Shown here: positions 1 to 9,763 of the stretch, one piece after another
Position numbering within the stretch: position 1 is the stretch's first letter
Layout: every line of letters starts with the position of its first letter
NCBI GenBank assembly: GCA_018136815.1
Contig: CM030939.1
Coordinates: 1,533,930-1,597,929 of the forward strand
From: Isochrysis galbana
Taxonomy: Eukaryota > Haptophyta > Isochrysidales > Isochrysidaceae
Direction: 5' to 3'
DNA: 64,000 bases
Program-made: the position numbers and the translations under genes
The notes under the pieces: model-generated
Databases searched by the model: none
Told to the model about the DNA's origin: nothing
What the model saw: the letters and a program-made list of their open reading frames with translations, nothing else

Positions 1-11
1 GGCGGCCCTCT

Positions 12-454
12 GTGCCCTCGCACCGCGCCCCGCCACCGTCCCCTTACCTTCCCTTCCCTCCCCTATCATCTCTGCCCGTCCCTCGCTCCCTCCCTCCCTC
101 CCTCCCTCCCTCTGTCTCTCTTCCTCCTCCCCTTCTCTCGGCTCGCTCGGTGCTCTGGCCGTCCTCCCCTTTCCCCTTGTCGTCTCCCTTCTCTTCCCTG
201 TCGTCCTTCTCTCCCTCCTTCTGCCGCGTCTCCTCCTTGTTTTCTCTCCCTTTGGCTACACATTTCCATCTCCCTCTCTCCATCACTTTCTCCCCCTCTA
301 CCTCTCCCCCCATCTTCCCTCTCGTTCCTCCCCCCTTTGCTCTCTCCTCCCTCCCTTCCTCCCCGCCTTTTCTCGCTGCTTCCCTGCCTTCGCCTTTCCC
401 TCCCTCGCTCGCTCCCTCCCTTCCCGTCCGCCTCCCACTCTTGCGCACCACGCC
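12..454 (+). promoter_or_regulatory. Polypyrimidine upstream tract of the DUF3727 gene
   Basis: This stretch is almost entirely C and T on the plus strand (runs of CCCTCC, TCTC) and ends just before the start codon at 455. Open frames across it encode only Pro/Ser/Leu low-complexity sequence, so it is not treated as coding. Several other genes here also have pyrimidine-rich coding-strand sequence directly upstream, so it probably holds the promoter and 5' leader. No TATA box was recognised. Confidence 0.45.
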
Positions 455-1389
455 ATGCGGCTCATTAGCCTCCTGTTATTCTGCGGCACTCGTTCGGCCT
501 GCGCTCTGCGGCTGGCTGATCCACCCCCCGCCCCTACGTGGCCATGTAAGACCGGGTGCATGCCGCAGTCAGCCATCTGTCGTAGCGCTTCTCCTCGGCT
601 GTGTGATGGTGGTCACGCAGTGGAGCAGGACCCAAACGCCTTCCAGGTGAGCCTGAGCGACCCTCAGACGCCAGGTAAGACAATTGAGTGCACCATGATG
701 GAGACGGCTGAGGTAGCCGATCGTCTCTACGCCTCGATGATCCCGCGCGACGCGCCAGCGCTTATTGCAAGCCTGAACACGGCCGATGCCGTGCTTGCCG
801 AGATCGACGAGCCAGATGAGATTGAGGCGCTACTTCCCGCGGCAAGGGAGGTGTGCGAGGCGCTTGGACTCGACCTGCTTGACACGGCAGTTACGCTTAC
901 GCTAGCGGGCGACGTGGCCGCCGCGAGCGAGGCCGCTGAGGAGCTTGACATTTTTGGGGACGATGAGCTTGATCTTGCTGACGACGCGGATGAGGATGAG
1001 GCTGATGCGGCCGAGGTCATCGCCACCTTCACTTATGAGGGAAAGACTTACTATATCATGGCTGTCTCGGCGCCCCTCATTCTCGTCGGCCGGCAGGAGA
1101 GCTTGACCAATTTTGTCGTAAGCACTCACCCGGCCCTGTGGGGCCCAGCATGTCGCCATCGAAAGATGGGCATCCGCGCAAACGTGCCCCAACCCAGATG
1201 TGTCACTAGCATTTGAGTGCGTGCCCTGCTCATGGAAGGGTGCCTGTTATCAGCCTCACCTTGGTCTGTTTGCAGGTGCCGACTGAAGCTGAAATGGAAC
1301 AGATTGGACCCCTACTTGAGTTCAAGATGCAACGAACCTCACTTGAGGAGCAAGAAGATGACGAAGACGAGGACTGGCCGGAGGTGTGA
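455..1389 (+). CDS. DUF3727-like plastid protein (two exons)
   Basis: Exon 1 is 455-1117 and exon 2 is 1276-1389. The intron 1118-1275 begins GTAAGC and ends TTTGCAG, in phase 0. The predicted protein is about 258 aa. The first ~18 residues (MRLISLLLFC...) look like a signal peptide, followed by a Ser/Arg-containing stretch, as expected for import into a secondary plastid. Residues ~68-215 match the pattern of DUF3727, found in cyanobacteria and plant plastids: a TIECTM strand, IPRDAPALI, DEPDEIEALLPAAREV, then TAVTLTLAGD, an acidic linker, and a closing ATFTYEGKTYYIMAVSAPL strand. Exon 2 supplies the family's usual end (EMEQIGPLLEFKMQ) plus an acidic tail. The molecular role of the family is poorly defined. 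The N-terminus could contain an unrecognised upstream intron. Confidence 0.72.
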
Positions 1390-1881
1390 GTGGAGTCAAC
1401 GTCTCACCGTGTGTGTCGATCGCGCATCTTGCATTTTTGTCGCGTTTTTTGTTGCGCCTGTTGGGTGATGCAGTTGGCAATATATCTGTGGAGCTGCCCG
1501 GCCTGCTCTCCTCGTTTGCATTCCACGCGGGCCATACAAGCAACAGCGATGGCCTTGACGCCAGCGAATACCTCCATCCTTGCTTGGCTGTGGCTTGTGG
1601 ATTCTCTCGCGCCTACAGATAGAAATCGTGCGGCTGTATCTCATGATTTCATGAAAAAAATTCTCGAAGATACCAGCTCTTTCTGCTAAAAGGTTAATTG
1701 TTGTTTGCCTGCATTTTGTAGCCCACCTCTCCCTCTCTCCCTCCATTCGGCTTGGGAGGGGTGCACGCCACAGCATTGGTGATAAGGGCAAGGGACTCCT
1801 TCCTTTGCGCATTGGTCCGGATGCAACTTCTGAGAAGGCGTAGCGGTGCAACCTGATGTCCATGTCCACGCTTTTGGTTTA
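1390..1881. other. 3' flank of DUF3727 gene, no gene seen
   Basis: AT-richer sequence follows the stop codon, with a pyrimidine patch around 1725-1745. It probably holds the 3' UTR. No coding feature is supported. Confidence 0.4.
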
Positions 1882-1890
1882 ATAGCAATA

Positions 1891-2863
1891 TAAGGCTAGT
1901 AACCGGATAGCTGGGTATCTAGATACCCAGCTACTCACCACCCATTTCCACTACCCACCTCCATGCGGGTAGGGGCGTCTCTCCTACCCACTGGGTCTGG
2001 GTAGTGAAAAGTCACTATTCAGGATACTCATGCGAGTAGGGCGGCGGAGCCCCCCTCTAATAGCAGTGCGCGCGCGCTACCGCGCGCGTACCAACAGCCG
2101 CCTGTGTCGCGCTTTTGGCTCCATCGGGCGCATGCCGTATAGTAGCAGTAGCTTCCTAGCACCTACACTGTGTGTTGTGCCTCTCCACAAATGCATTGGA
2201 TGTACATAGAGTAATATACATGATCAACACACGCGCTGCACACGCACTGCACACGCATGTGCGCACGCATCACGCACACTATCACTATCACACATCACAC
2301 AGCGGCACGACAAGTGCAGAGAAAGAAGCAAGAAGCCTCGCGCGACAGGAACACAAACACACACTCTTACTCTGCGATGGCCTCGCCGACGCCGACGCGC
2401 GCTTTCCCCTTGGAGTATGTATAGCTTCATAGCTAGCTTCTGACTTCTGAGGACCTTTCGAGGTTCTCTCCGTCATGATTCTCGTATCTAAAAATGGAAC
2501 ACCTCTCCAGCTCAAGCTACAAGCATGTGGTGGATTTTGAATTGTGGAGCAAATTCAAAAATCAAAAATCAAAAAGCTTAAAGCTTGGTTGGAGTTGGAG
2601 ACTGGGCTTGAATAGGCCTGTTGGAGACGTGTTGAGGTAGTAAATATATGGTGTGTGGTGCTAGTATATTGTGCAAATATGTGAGGGCGCGGACGCTCTA
2701 GCAGCCTAGCCGAGTATCTGGATACCCAGAATACCCAGATGCTTTTTCCACTACCACTATCTAACCAGATAGGGGTGGGTCACTACCACTATCTAACCAG
2801 TTAGGCTTGGGTGAACTACCCACAATATCCGGTTAGGCCCAAATCAAAGTGGTTACTAGCCTT
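1891..2863. mobile_element. Mutator-like non-autonomous element with 9-bp TSD
   Basis: The 973-bp segment has terminal inverted repeats: AAGGCTAGTAACC on the left (1892-1904) and its reverse complement on the right (2851-2863). The 9-bp sequence ATAGCAATA directly flanks it on both sides (1882-1890 and 2864-2872). Nine-base duplications are typical of Mutator-like elements. The interior has repeated GGTATC / GATACC motifs near both ends and no convincing ORF, so it would need a transposase in trans. The superfamily assignment rests on TSD length only. Confidence 0.68.
1909..1932. repeat. 24-bp perfect palindrome in element end
   Basis: A perfect palindrome is centred on TCTAGA with arms reading AGCTGGGTATCT. 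It lies just inside the left terminal repeat of the Mutator-like element. Related GGATACCCAG motifs recur near the right end (2715-2745), so it may be a subterminal transposase-binding repeat. Confidence 0.7.
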
Positions 2864-3070
2864 ATAGCAATAGCGGGTGGTCATATCAGAATCAGATACA
2901 AGGTTTTTTACAGAGTGAGAGTGAGAAGTGAGGGGGCGGGGCACAGGCGAGCTACGCACGAGAAATTTCATTTGCTCATGTTTACGTGAAAGGTTCAGTC
3001 AACTAAGTTTCTCGACTTCGTTCACATGGGGGAGGCGCCTCTTGCCCTCCCCCCTTAGGCTCTAACTCTA

Positions 3071-3216
3071 AGACTAGTAACCGGTTTACCAAATATCTAG
3101 ATACTAGGTAGGTATCTTTGCCTATTATTAAGTAGCCGGATCCAGGTATCCAGATAGGGATCGTGCGCCGCGCTACCAGGCAGCCGGATATCCAGATAGC
3201 TAGTAAATCCTGACAT
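3071..3216. repeat. Relic related to the 1891-2863 element
   Basis: The sequence opens AAGACTAGTAACCGG and closes with TAGCTAGTAAATCC, resembling the terminal repeats of the element at 1891-2863. It also contains GATACC-type palindromic motifs (for example ATATCTAGATAC). It looks like a shortened or decayed relative. No clear TSD was seen. Confidence 0.4.
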
Positions 3217-3228
3217 TCCAGATGACCA

Positions 3229-4186
3229 GAGAGAGGCGACCGCTATAATAATCTATCTGAGCATTAGTACCACTACTCTCACTAGCCCGGTACTAACACG
3301 ACAGCCCTCAGCGCACCTGCCCGTACACCTTGGCGCGTGCTGTTGTCACAGATACATACTCCTATGCACCCTTCCACATCTCCCCCCTCGCAGGCCCCCG
3401 GCTCCCATTCTAACTCCCCACAAGTTAAAATGAGCGAAAACCCATTGAGGCGGTCCGGTCGACGCCGGCCGACTCTCCGGGAAAAAGCACCGGGGGGGGG
3501 GGAGGAACCTCTCGTCAAAAAAGGGGAACGGCCCTTACAGCTCGCGCCGCGAGCGGTCCTCGAAGAAATAAACGTCTGCGCCCCCCGATACCTGCCACAG
3601 GGACGTCTTGAGCCACTCCCTTCTTCTCGCCTCTCCTGTCGCCAGCCGCCCCCCTTCGCCCGTTTGCTAACGCAAACGGGGCTCGTTTCTCACCACACTC
3701 CATCGGGGGGGGTGCAAATCCCCCCCTCTCCCTCGTTCCATTCTCTTCCGCCCCGGTCCCTGCGGCGCGTCGCCATGCGGCGCGCCATGGCCTGCTCTCA
3801 GAGGTCCTTCAGGGGCGCCCAGAGGGCCAGCAAGGGCAGCTCAGGGGGCAGTGGAGGCTGGGGCTCAGCCCCTGGCCCCCCCTGCCTCTCCCTCGCTCGC
3901 CTCGCTGGCCTTGGGTGCCGCCCTGAGGCCCCTGTCTGCCTGGCGACCAGGGATGGGGGGGGGAGTCAGTACGAGAGCAGGCCCATGCGGGCCTGGGAGT
4001 GCGGCTCGCGGCCCGCGCCCACTAGGGGTCTGGGCTGTATTGATGAGTGCCCTGCCCCTGCCAGAGGGCAGGGGCTGGGGTTGAATGTACGGGCCCACCC
4101 CGGGGGGTGTCCGCAATGGAGAGAGGGGGGCGCGAGGCCCCCATTGACCCCCACTTATAAAAGTAGGTTGAGAGAGGCGACCGCTA
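3229..4186. mobile_element. Possible insertion flanked by 17-bp direct repeats
   Basis: GAGAGAGGCGACCGCTA occurs at 3229-3245 and again at 4170-4186, and the following bases (TCTATCT.AGC) are similar in both places. This could be a TSD around a 924-bp insertion, or a diverged local duplication. A 313-codon frame (3337-4278) runs through it and past its right end. That frame is Gly/Pro/Arg-rich with no recognisable domain, so it is not called as a gene. Confidence 0.35.
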
Positions 4187-4330
4187 AGGTCTATCTTAGC
4201 GAGGTGTCGTTCCGTCAATTGTGGGGCATCAGTCGAATTGAGCGATCAAATGTCCACAGTTATTTTAAAATTAAATAAGGGCTAGCAGTGCGTGGGGATA
4301 ACAACATTTTTCTCTGCTTTTTCCCGCGGT

Positions 4331-4585
4331 GCATATTCCCCCGCGGGGACGCCGTGCGTGCGCATGCAAACGCTTTTCCTCTAAGGCCGACAACTACATA
4401 AACATGCAGTTTAATGAATAGTATCCACTGAGCACCAATCACATTGTGCACGCCGTGCGCATTGGGCACGGCGCGGTGTGCATTGGTCCCCCCCGCGGAG
4501 ACGCCGTGCGTGCGCATGCCGACTTTTCCCCTCTGCGTGCCGCCTAAGTAAGGCGCACAATTACGTAAACGTGCAATATAAGTAG
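4331..4585. repeat. Diverged ~90-bp direct duplication
   Basis: Two units begin with CCGCGG(G/A)GACGCCGTGCG and CGTGCGCATGC at about 4335 and 4491. Both continue through an ACATAAACATGCA / TACGTAAACGTGCA segment before the next unique sequence. No gene is seen here or up to 4760. Confidence 0.5.
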
Positions 4586-4759
4586 AGGTGGGGACGGGAA
4601 AAATCGACTTTTCACAATTGCAATTGCACCCAAAAGTCGATGTGAATGCATGGAGAGGTGTCTCATGCTATGATAAGAGCTTGTGCAAAGTTTCAGAAGC
4701 CAATTGTTTCATGGTGGCGAGTACGAGAGCGAACAATGCGGTGTTTTTTTCGCGGTGGA

Positions 4760-5316
4760 CACATGCTCAGGAGATATAGCGCTGCTCTATAAGAGCGGGG
4801 ACGCTAGGGACCCGAGGAACTACAGGCCCATCACGCTCCTTCAAACAGACTACAAAATTCTAGCCAAGGTTCTAGCCAATAGACTCAAGAGAACGATTCA
4901 TACGATAATCTCCAAGGAGCAAGTGGGTTTTGTGCCTAGAAGGATGATAGGTGAGGCCACTCATCTCCTCAAGCTAGTGCAAGCGTACCTGGAAGACGCG
5001 GATGAGGAGGGTCTAGCCCTCGCGATAGACTGGGAGAAAGCTTTCGACAGAGTTAGTTGGGATTACTACCATAAAGCGATACGAGCATTGGGCTTCGGCC
5101 CTGGATACTCTAGATGGCTAGAAATATTAACAAATGTAGACTCACTTCCGACGCGATGGATCAAGACCAATGGGAGACGCAGCAATCCCTTCACGATCCA
5201 TTGCGGTATGCCTCAAGGATGCCCGTTGTCGCCTCTCGCGTTCCTCCTGGTGGCCGAAGGCCTAACACGATTAGTCAACGCCGACCCGGAAATGAAAGGA
5301 ATAACGATAGGGACAT
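4760..5316 (+). pseudogene. LINE reverse-transcriptase fragment
   Basis: The frame 4683-5417 contains a non-LTR RT core from DTCSGDIALLYKSGDARDPR through NYRPITLLQTDYKILAKVLANRL, the AIDWEKAFDRVSWDY block and GMPQGCPLSPLAFLLVAEGLT. It stops before the FADD catalytic box. It is about 85-90% similar to the RT at 11842-12700. Sequence on both sides is unrelated to the LINE, so this is an internal fragment truncated at both ends. The right junction falls at about 5316, where a different dispersed repeat begins. Confidence 0.8.
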
Positions 5317-5332
5317 GCCAACGCGCCCACTT

Positions 5333-5560
5333 AGATAAGCCCGGTCACTCACTAGGGGCCACTATCCACTATGGAGGTGCGGAGGGCACCGGCTACAATG
5401 GGAGATTGAAGAGCTAAGCAAGCTCCGTAAGGGTTCCGGTAAGATGGATCAGCAAAAAAAACGGGGGTTCTCCGGCGAAATTTTCAAAAAATTACCGAAT
5501 TTCGGGCCTTCGAAGACGGAGCTCGAAATACAGTCGGGCCCATCGCGCCGGGCATCACGG
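5333..5560 (+). repeat. Dispersed repeat, inverted copy at 40907-41098
   Basis: The sequence beginning GATAAGCCCGGTCACTCACT and running through GCGGAGGGCACCGGCT, GGTTCCGGTAAGATGGATC, TTCTCCGGCGAAATTTTC and CCTTCGAAGACGG matches the reverse complement of 40907-41098. The shared start motif also occurs at 14004-14022 (reverse) and 15525-15542. Confidence 0.75.
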
Positions 5561-5566
5561 CGCGTC

Positions 5567-6176
5567 GTTCGCATGGGCACAAAGGGTATCCTGTTTGCCA
5601 TCGGCATCGCGTTCACCAACGGCTCGATCGTTTACAGTTTCTTGGCACACAAGGCCGGCATGCCCCAGAAGGTTGTGCTGAGGAGAACCAAGGTGTATGC
5701 CCCTACATACACCGCCCTGCCCGCGTGCAACGACTGCCCCGGCACACCCAACCCTTCCCCCCCACCCCACTCCCCCCTGCATTGGCACAGGTGGATTTCT
5801 GTCTGCGGTGGGCAACGCAAGTTCTCGACAACGCAAAGGCATTGCGGCGTCGGAAGCCTGCAAGGCTATGATGACAAACTCATCAGAGTTTTTGAGCCCC
5901 GCATCCACACACATTCAGGCGCGGACGGAGCACGAATTAGTCGACATGGGCAAGGTGGCCGCCACGCTCGCGGATCAGATGCGGAACGCCGGGTCACGGG
6001 GCCCCCCAAAGCAGGTTCCGCGTGTCAGCACTCTTAGGGGCGTCTGTGGGTATGCAGAGTGTGAGATAGAGACCCCAAAGCGCTCCCAATTCAGATGCTT
6101 GCCTTGCAATAATGGGGCCGGCGCGTACTACCATCTTCAGTGCTTTTTTGCGTGCCACCGGTGTCATCGGCAGTAG
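5567..6176 (+). pseudogene. piggyBac-like transposase C-terminal remnant
   Basis: The segment GTKGILFAIGIAFTNGSIVYSFLAHKAG (5573-5656) matches the piggyBac DDE-domain pattern of an amphipathic strand and helix ending in N-(A/G)-x-I-(L/V)-Y. A possible intron 5693-5790 (GT...CACAG) would lead to VDFCLRWATQVLDNAKAL, similar to the following piggyBac helix. That frame then stops and another frame carries a Cys/His cluster (CGYAEC...FRCLPC...YHLQCFFACHRC), comparable to the terminal piggyBac zinc ribbon. The N-terminal catalytic part is absent and the frame shifts at least once, so this is a broken element. Family assignment is by motif resemblance only. Confidence 0.5.
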
Positions 6177-6179
6177 TTG

Positions 6180-7019
6180 GAGGTTTTTCTGCGTTTTCGT
6201 ACACTTTTGCGATTTCGCCGTTTTCGTGACTCTAAAAAAGCTTTGTGAGCTCATGTACATTTGCCATGCTGCTTAGGGGAATCCAGTCTACCTATGTGCA
6301 CACCCCTCAGCTCAAATTTTGAGTGCCCCGACCCCCCCCTGCCGAAATGAGAGCACCTGAAAAGCCGTTTTTAGGTATGTACTAGGGTTAAGCAGCATCA
6401 GTGTCATGCTGTGGGCTGTGGGGGAGTGTCTGGAGTTTTGTAGTAGAAGGGACTCATAGTCCCCATGTGCCTTAAGGTGTCCTCCTATCTCGTCCCCTCG
6501 CTGCTTTTTTGGCCACTCTTTTCGCTCCGCCCAAAAGATGCCCACGATGAAGAAGAGATTCCAACGTATCGCTCTCAAAGTGGCATCTTCCGGATTCTCC
6601 GAGAGTCCTCCGCTCTCCGTTGCGCATCTTATAAAGCGACCGGCAGACTGTGGAGGCTGCAACGGTAGTAACGGCCCACCGGTCCGATCTCAGCGCGGTG
6701 ATCCTTGTGGGCTCCGATGGGAAGGGGCGAGATTATGGCGAGATGGAGGACGTGGGACCGGACAATTCCGTTTCTCTGCCGCGCGGCGCCCTCGAGCGTG
6801 CGCGGGGGGCGCGGGGGGGGGGGGGGGGGGAGAGCAAGCGGCCCCCTGAGAGAGGAACGAGCCCTCGTCAGGTGCTGGAGAGTGGAATCTGCTCCCCGTT
6901 GCCTTAAAGAGAGGCCGCCCGTCTTCTCTTGTGACTCGGGATCGACCGACGAGAAGATTTCGGTTTGTTCGCCGACGGCAACCTTCCATACTATGCCAAA
7001 GAGTGGGACTCTGCGTCAA
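6180..7019. other. Intergenic sequence
   Basis: It contains one copy of a 47-bp dispersed repeat (separate entry) and a poly-G run near 6815. No gene was recognised. The short frames are low-complexity. Confidence 0.4.
6427..6473 (+). repeat. 47-bp repeat shared with 36314-36360
   Basis: TGTCTGGAGTTTTGTAGTAG and the following GGACTCATAGTCCC through GTGCCTT recur at 36314-36360 with two mismatches. Both copies are followed by CTTAAGGTG-like sequence. The origin is unknown. Confidence 0.8.
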
Positions 7020-7330
7020 CGAGACGAAAGGGAAGGCGAGAGAAAGGGGGGGGAGAGGGAGGGGGAGAGGGAGAGAGGGGGCGAAATGAGAGGGAGAGAG
7101 AGAAGAAAGGGAAAGAGAGAGAGGGGGAGAGAGGGAGAGGGGGACCGAGGGAGAGGGAGATAGAGCGTCGTCGCGGGGCAAAAAGAGAAAGAGAGAGAGA
7201 GGGAGAGGGAGAGAGAGGGAGAGGGGGAGAGAGAGAGAGAGAGAGGGAGAGAGAGAGAGAAGTGGGGGGGGGGGGGGGGGGATCTCTGCGGGGGGGGGGG
7301 GGTCTCCTAAAGAGAAGGAGGCGGAGGGGA
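7020..7330 (+). repeat. GA-rich simple-sequence tract with poly-G runs
   Basis: A nearly pure purine tract of GAGAGG-type repeats is followed by two long G runs (about 7263-7281 and 7290-7302). It lies upstream of the gene starting at 7513. Open frames on either strand are Arg/Glu or Ser/Leu/Pro low complexity. Confidence 0.85.
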
Positions 7331-7512
7331 GGGCCGTCGCGGGATCGCTCCCTCGCTCTCTCCTCTCTCCCCTCTGCAGGCGGCCCAAGCCGCAGGTGCG
7401 TGGGGATCCGCTCTCGCGCCCGTACCTTGCACTTGACGCGGACGCCCGGCCCACACTCACCGTCGAACCCTCTGCCGCTCCACCCACCTCCGCGGTACTC
7501 GCGCAGGTGACA

Positions 7513-8523
7513 ATGCAGCTGGATCAGAAATGGCACTCCCTGGACATAAATCCGAAACCCTGTCCGATGGCCAACATGGCACATGCGACTGCATTCCTCC
7601 ATAACCTCGCAGAACACGCCAGCAGCCAGGGCTTTGCCCCCCACCTGCAGCCTTCTCCAAGCTCGAGCGCGGTCAATTGCATGGTTGCGGTCGGCCAAAA
7701 GCGCAAGGCCTCCGACTCCCTCAGCGTCGCCGCCCCCGCCACGGCCTGGTCGTATGCGGTCCCAGTCTCCATCATTCCTGAGCACCCGTCCGTTGGCAAT
7801 GTACACATGCCAGCATATGGCAGTGTGGCCCCACACCCATATATGAGTGATGCCTCGCCTACGCTGGTGTGCTCGTCGAACGCTTTCAACGCTATTGGCC
7901 AGCACAAGACTCCAATCATGCGCATGACCAAGGGCGAGAGCATGCATGGAAATGACGGCGGGGCACGCTCCGCCAAGGCGTTGGAGGTCTGGCAACGACT
8001 TATGTCCGAATTGCCGCAGAAGGTGGGCCGCAGAGCTTGGTTGCCCCCTTACGAGATGTTCTTGGATGCGACGGACCATGGGCTTTTACCGTGTACGGCC
8101 ATGAAGCTCCGGCAAGAGTACGCGCTCTGCTTCGCCGAGTACGGCCGCCGTGGTGGGCGCGACCGCTGCAATAGGTTCATCGCACACCTGCGCGGTGTGG
8201 GTAATTCCATCCTATCCACCAATAAACCATTTTCTACTCCAATGTCAAATGGCCATGGACAACAAACCCCACCTTCAACAGTGAGCGCTCTTAGCGTGAC
8301 GCTCCCAGTGTACAGCGGAAACCATAGCATCCACTCGCTTCCAGCAGCCGTGTCTGCCCGCTCTCAGCATCCATCGCCTACGCTTCGTGCTGTCACCCCA
8401 ATCTACCAATCCTTCCCATTGGCTCGGAATATGGAATCTCCGCTCGCTGGGCATGTGCGGCCTCACCGGTCGGAACCCGGGCAAGAGCTCTTCCTACTCG
8501 CAAACGTAGCTGCTCGAAGCTGA
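7513..8523 (+). CDS. Hypothetical protein with basic motif and unknown conserved-looking core
   Basis: An open frame gives about 336 aa from the ATG at 7513. The frame is open further upstream to 7396, but an acceptor-like CGCGCAG precedes 7507, so an upstream exon is possible. A Ser/Pro/Ala-rich N-terminal half contains a nuclear-localisation-like GQKRKASDS. A structured, tryptophan-containing segment follows (ALEVWQRLMSELPQKVGRR through YALCFAEYGRRGGRDRCNRFIAHLRGVGN). It looks helical with many Arg, then a low-complexity tail. No family was recognised. Composition is balanced and unlike the surrounding simple repeats, which supports a real gene. A regulatory or nucleic-acid-binding role is only a guess. 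Confidence 0.5.
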   Translation: MQLDQKWHSLDINPKPCPMANMAHATAFLHNLAEHASSQGFAPHLQPSPSSSAVNCMVAVGQKRKASDSLSVAAPATAWSYAVPVSIIPEHPSVGNVHMPAYGSVAPHPYMSDASPTLVCSSNAFNAIGQHKTPIMRMTKGESMHGNDGGARSAKALEVWQRLMSELPQKVGRRAWLPPYEMFLDATDHGLLPCTAMKLRQEYALCFAEYGRRGGRDRCNRFIAHLRGVGNSILSTNKPFSTPMSNGHGQQTPPSTVSALSVTLPVYSGNHSIHSLPAAVSARSQHPSPTLRAVTPIYQSFPLARNMESPLAGHVRPHRSEPGQELFLLANVAARS

Positions 8524-8804
8524 GATTGCAGTGTGTGCAGAAGAGCCGGATGCTTCAGCAGCGTGGAGGGACACCCGCGCAAATTTTGCTAAGATTTCTT
8601 GTATGTGACGGTACATTGACAATCCTCTTCCGCTTTGCTGGAATCGCGCGAGATCGCTTGCGATGCAACATGTAAGAAGTCATACTGCTCGGGCCGCGCC
8701 CGATGTCTGCGTCCCTGATCGAATACATCACAGTGTAAAAGAGAAATCGTGAGCATGCTCTATGATATTTGTGTTCAACTACCGCTGAAACATCTTGAAA
8801 CCTT
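8524..8804. other. 3' flank, nothing recognised
   Basis: AT-richer unique sequence follows the gene at 7513-8523 and probably includes its 3' UTR. No coding or RNA feature is supported. Confidence 0.4.
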
Positions 8805-8870
8805 TTGCCACATTCGCGGCGTGAGGCAGGGTGCTGGTACTACTCCCCACTACCCACCTATCCCTAACAG
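8805..8870 (-). mobile_element. LINE 3'-UTR fragment
   Basis: On the plus strand CGGCGTGAGGCAGGGTGCT and the following CTACTCCCCACTACCC match the reverse complement of the LINE 3'-UTR end seen at 9130-9200, 15690-15760 and 16010-16070. It is short and abuts a LINE 5' end in the opposite orientation. Confidence 0.6.
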
Positions 8871-8872
8871 GC

Positions 8873-9117
8873 CACAAAAAGACTATTGTCTTACAGTTTG
8901 GGCGATGGGCAGCACGCGCCGACGGCTCCCCCTTTCCTGCCCACAGCAGTCACGACGCCCCAACGGGGCCGTCCCAAGCCGCCCGAGCCAGAGCGCACGC
9001 AGGCATCCGCCCCGCCCGACCAGGACGTCGACATAGCACCCCGTCCTCTCCTCCCCACCAGCCACAAAAGCAAGGAACAGGCGCAAGTCCTATTGCCTAT
9101 TCCTTCGCGGACAACCA
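8873..9117 (+). mobile_element. LINE 5'-end fragment (ORF1 N-terminus)
   Basis: It starts with a degenerate family 5' end (GACTATTGTCTTACAGTTT) followed by GGCGATGGGCAGC. It continues with the ORF1 N-terminal coding region (ACGACGCCCCAACGGGGCC, CAGGACGTCGACAT) and is cut at 9117, where an antisense LINE 3' end begins. The frame is disrupted relative to the intact ORF1 at 17706-19355. Confidence 0.75.
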
Positions 9118-9763
9118 GATCCAAAAAAAAAATCTTCTTAAAATTTCCCGCTACGTATGCGGCGTGAGGCAGCTTGCTAGTGTACCTCCCTACTACCCAA
9201 CCTTAACCCCTAACAACCCCCTTCCCCTTCCCCAGTTCCCTCTTTAGCGGAGAAGCTGGATCCAGGGAGGCCGCGCGCTCTGCTTCGGCCGGGAGTTGGA
9301 GAGAAGGGGGTGATCCAGTTTCGACTCGGATTATCCTCGTTGATATAACGCGAGATCTGTATTGGTTCTCGGTGCGATTCTTATTAAGAGATTTGGCCAC
9401 CCTAGGTGATGTTTCTTATGTCCAGCCTCTCGCCGCCTGCAAGAGGTCCTCTGTTGCTCCTAGATTGAAATCCTTGTCGATAGAGTACAGGGGGCTTATC
9501 ATTTTCCGTACATGTTTGTTGCTCGGGGCGTGTAGCCCCATGTTTTCGCGTTGTTTTTTTAATCTTTGAAAGAAACCGACCTTTGCCGTTACTAATACGT
9601 GGTATCTCGTAAGGATTGCTTTCAGTATTGTTCTAACGGACCTACCGTCCGCGTTGCCATATTGGATGTTGATGTTGTAAAAGTCCGTAAGGATGTACCT
9701 CCACGCCAGGATACCTAAGTATCCCGAGGAGGGATGCGGTCTATCTATCTAATAGCAAAAAAG

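Noticed and set aside
12-650. 212-codon Ser/Pro frame at the window start
   Set aside because: A translation of a polypyrimidine tract. The overlapping frame from 455 holds the DUF3727-like protein.
3337-4278. 313-codon plus-strand ORF
   Set aside because: Gly/Pro/Arg-rich with no domain, in a GC-rich stretch that is open on both strands and may be an insertion.
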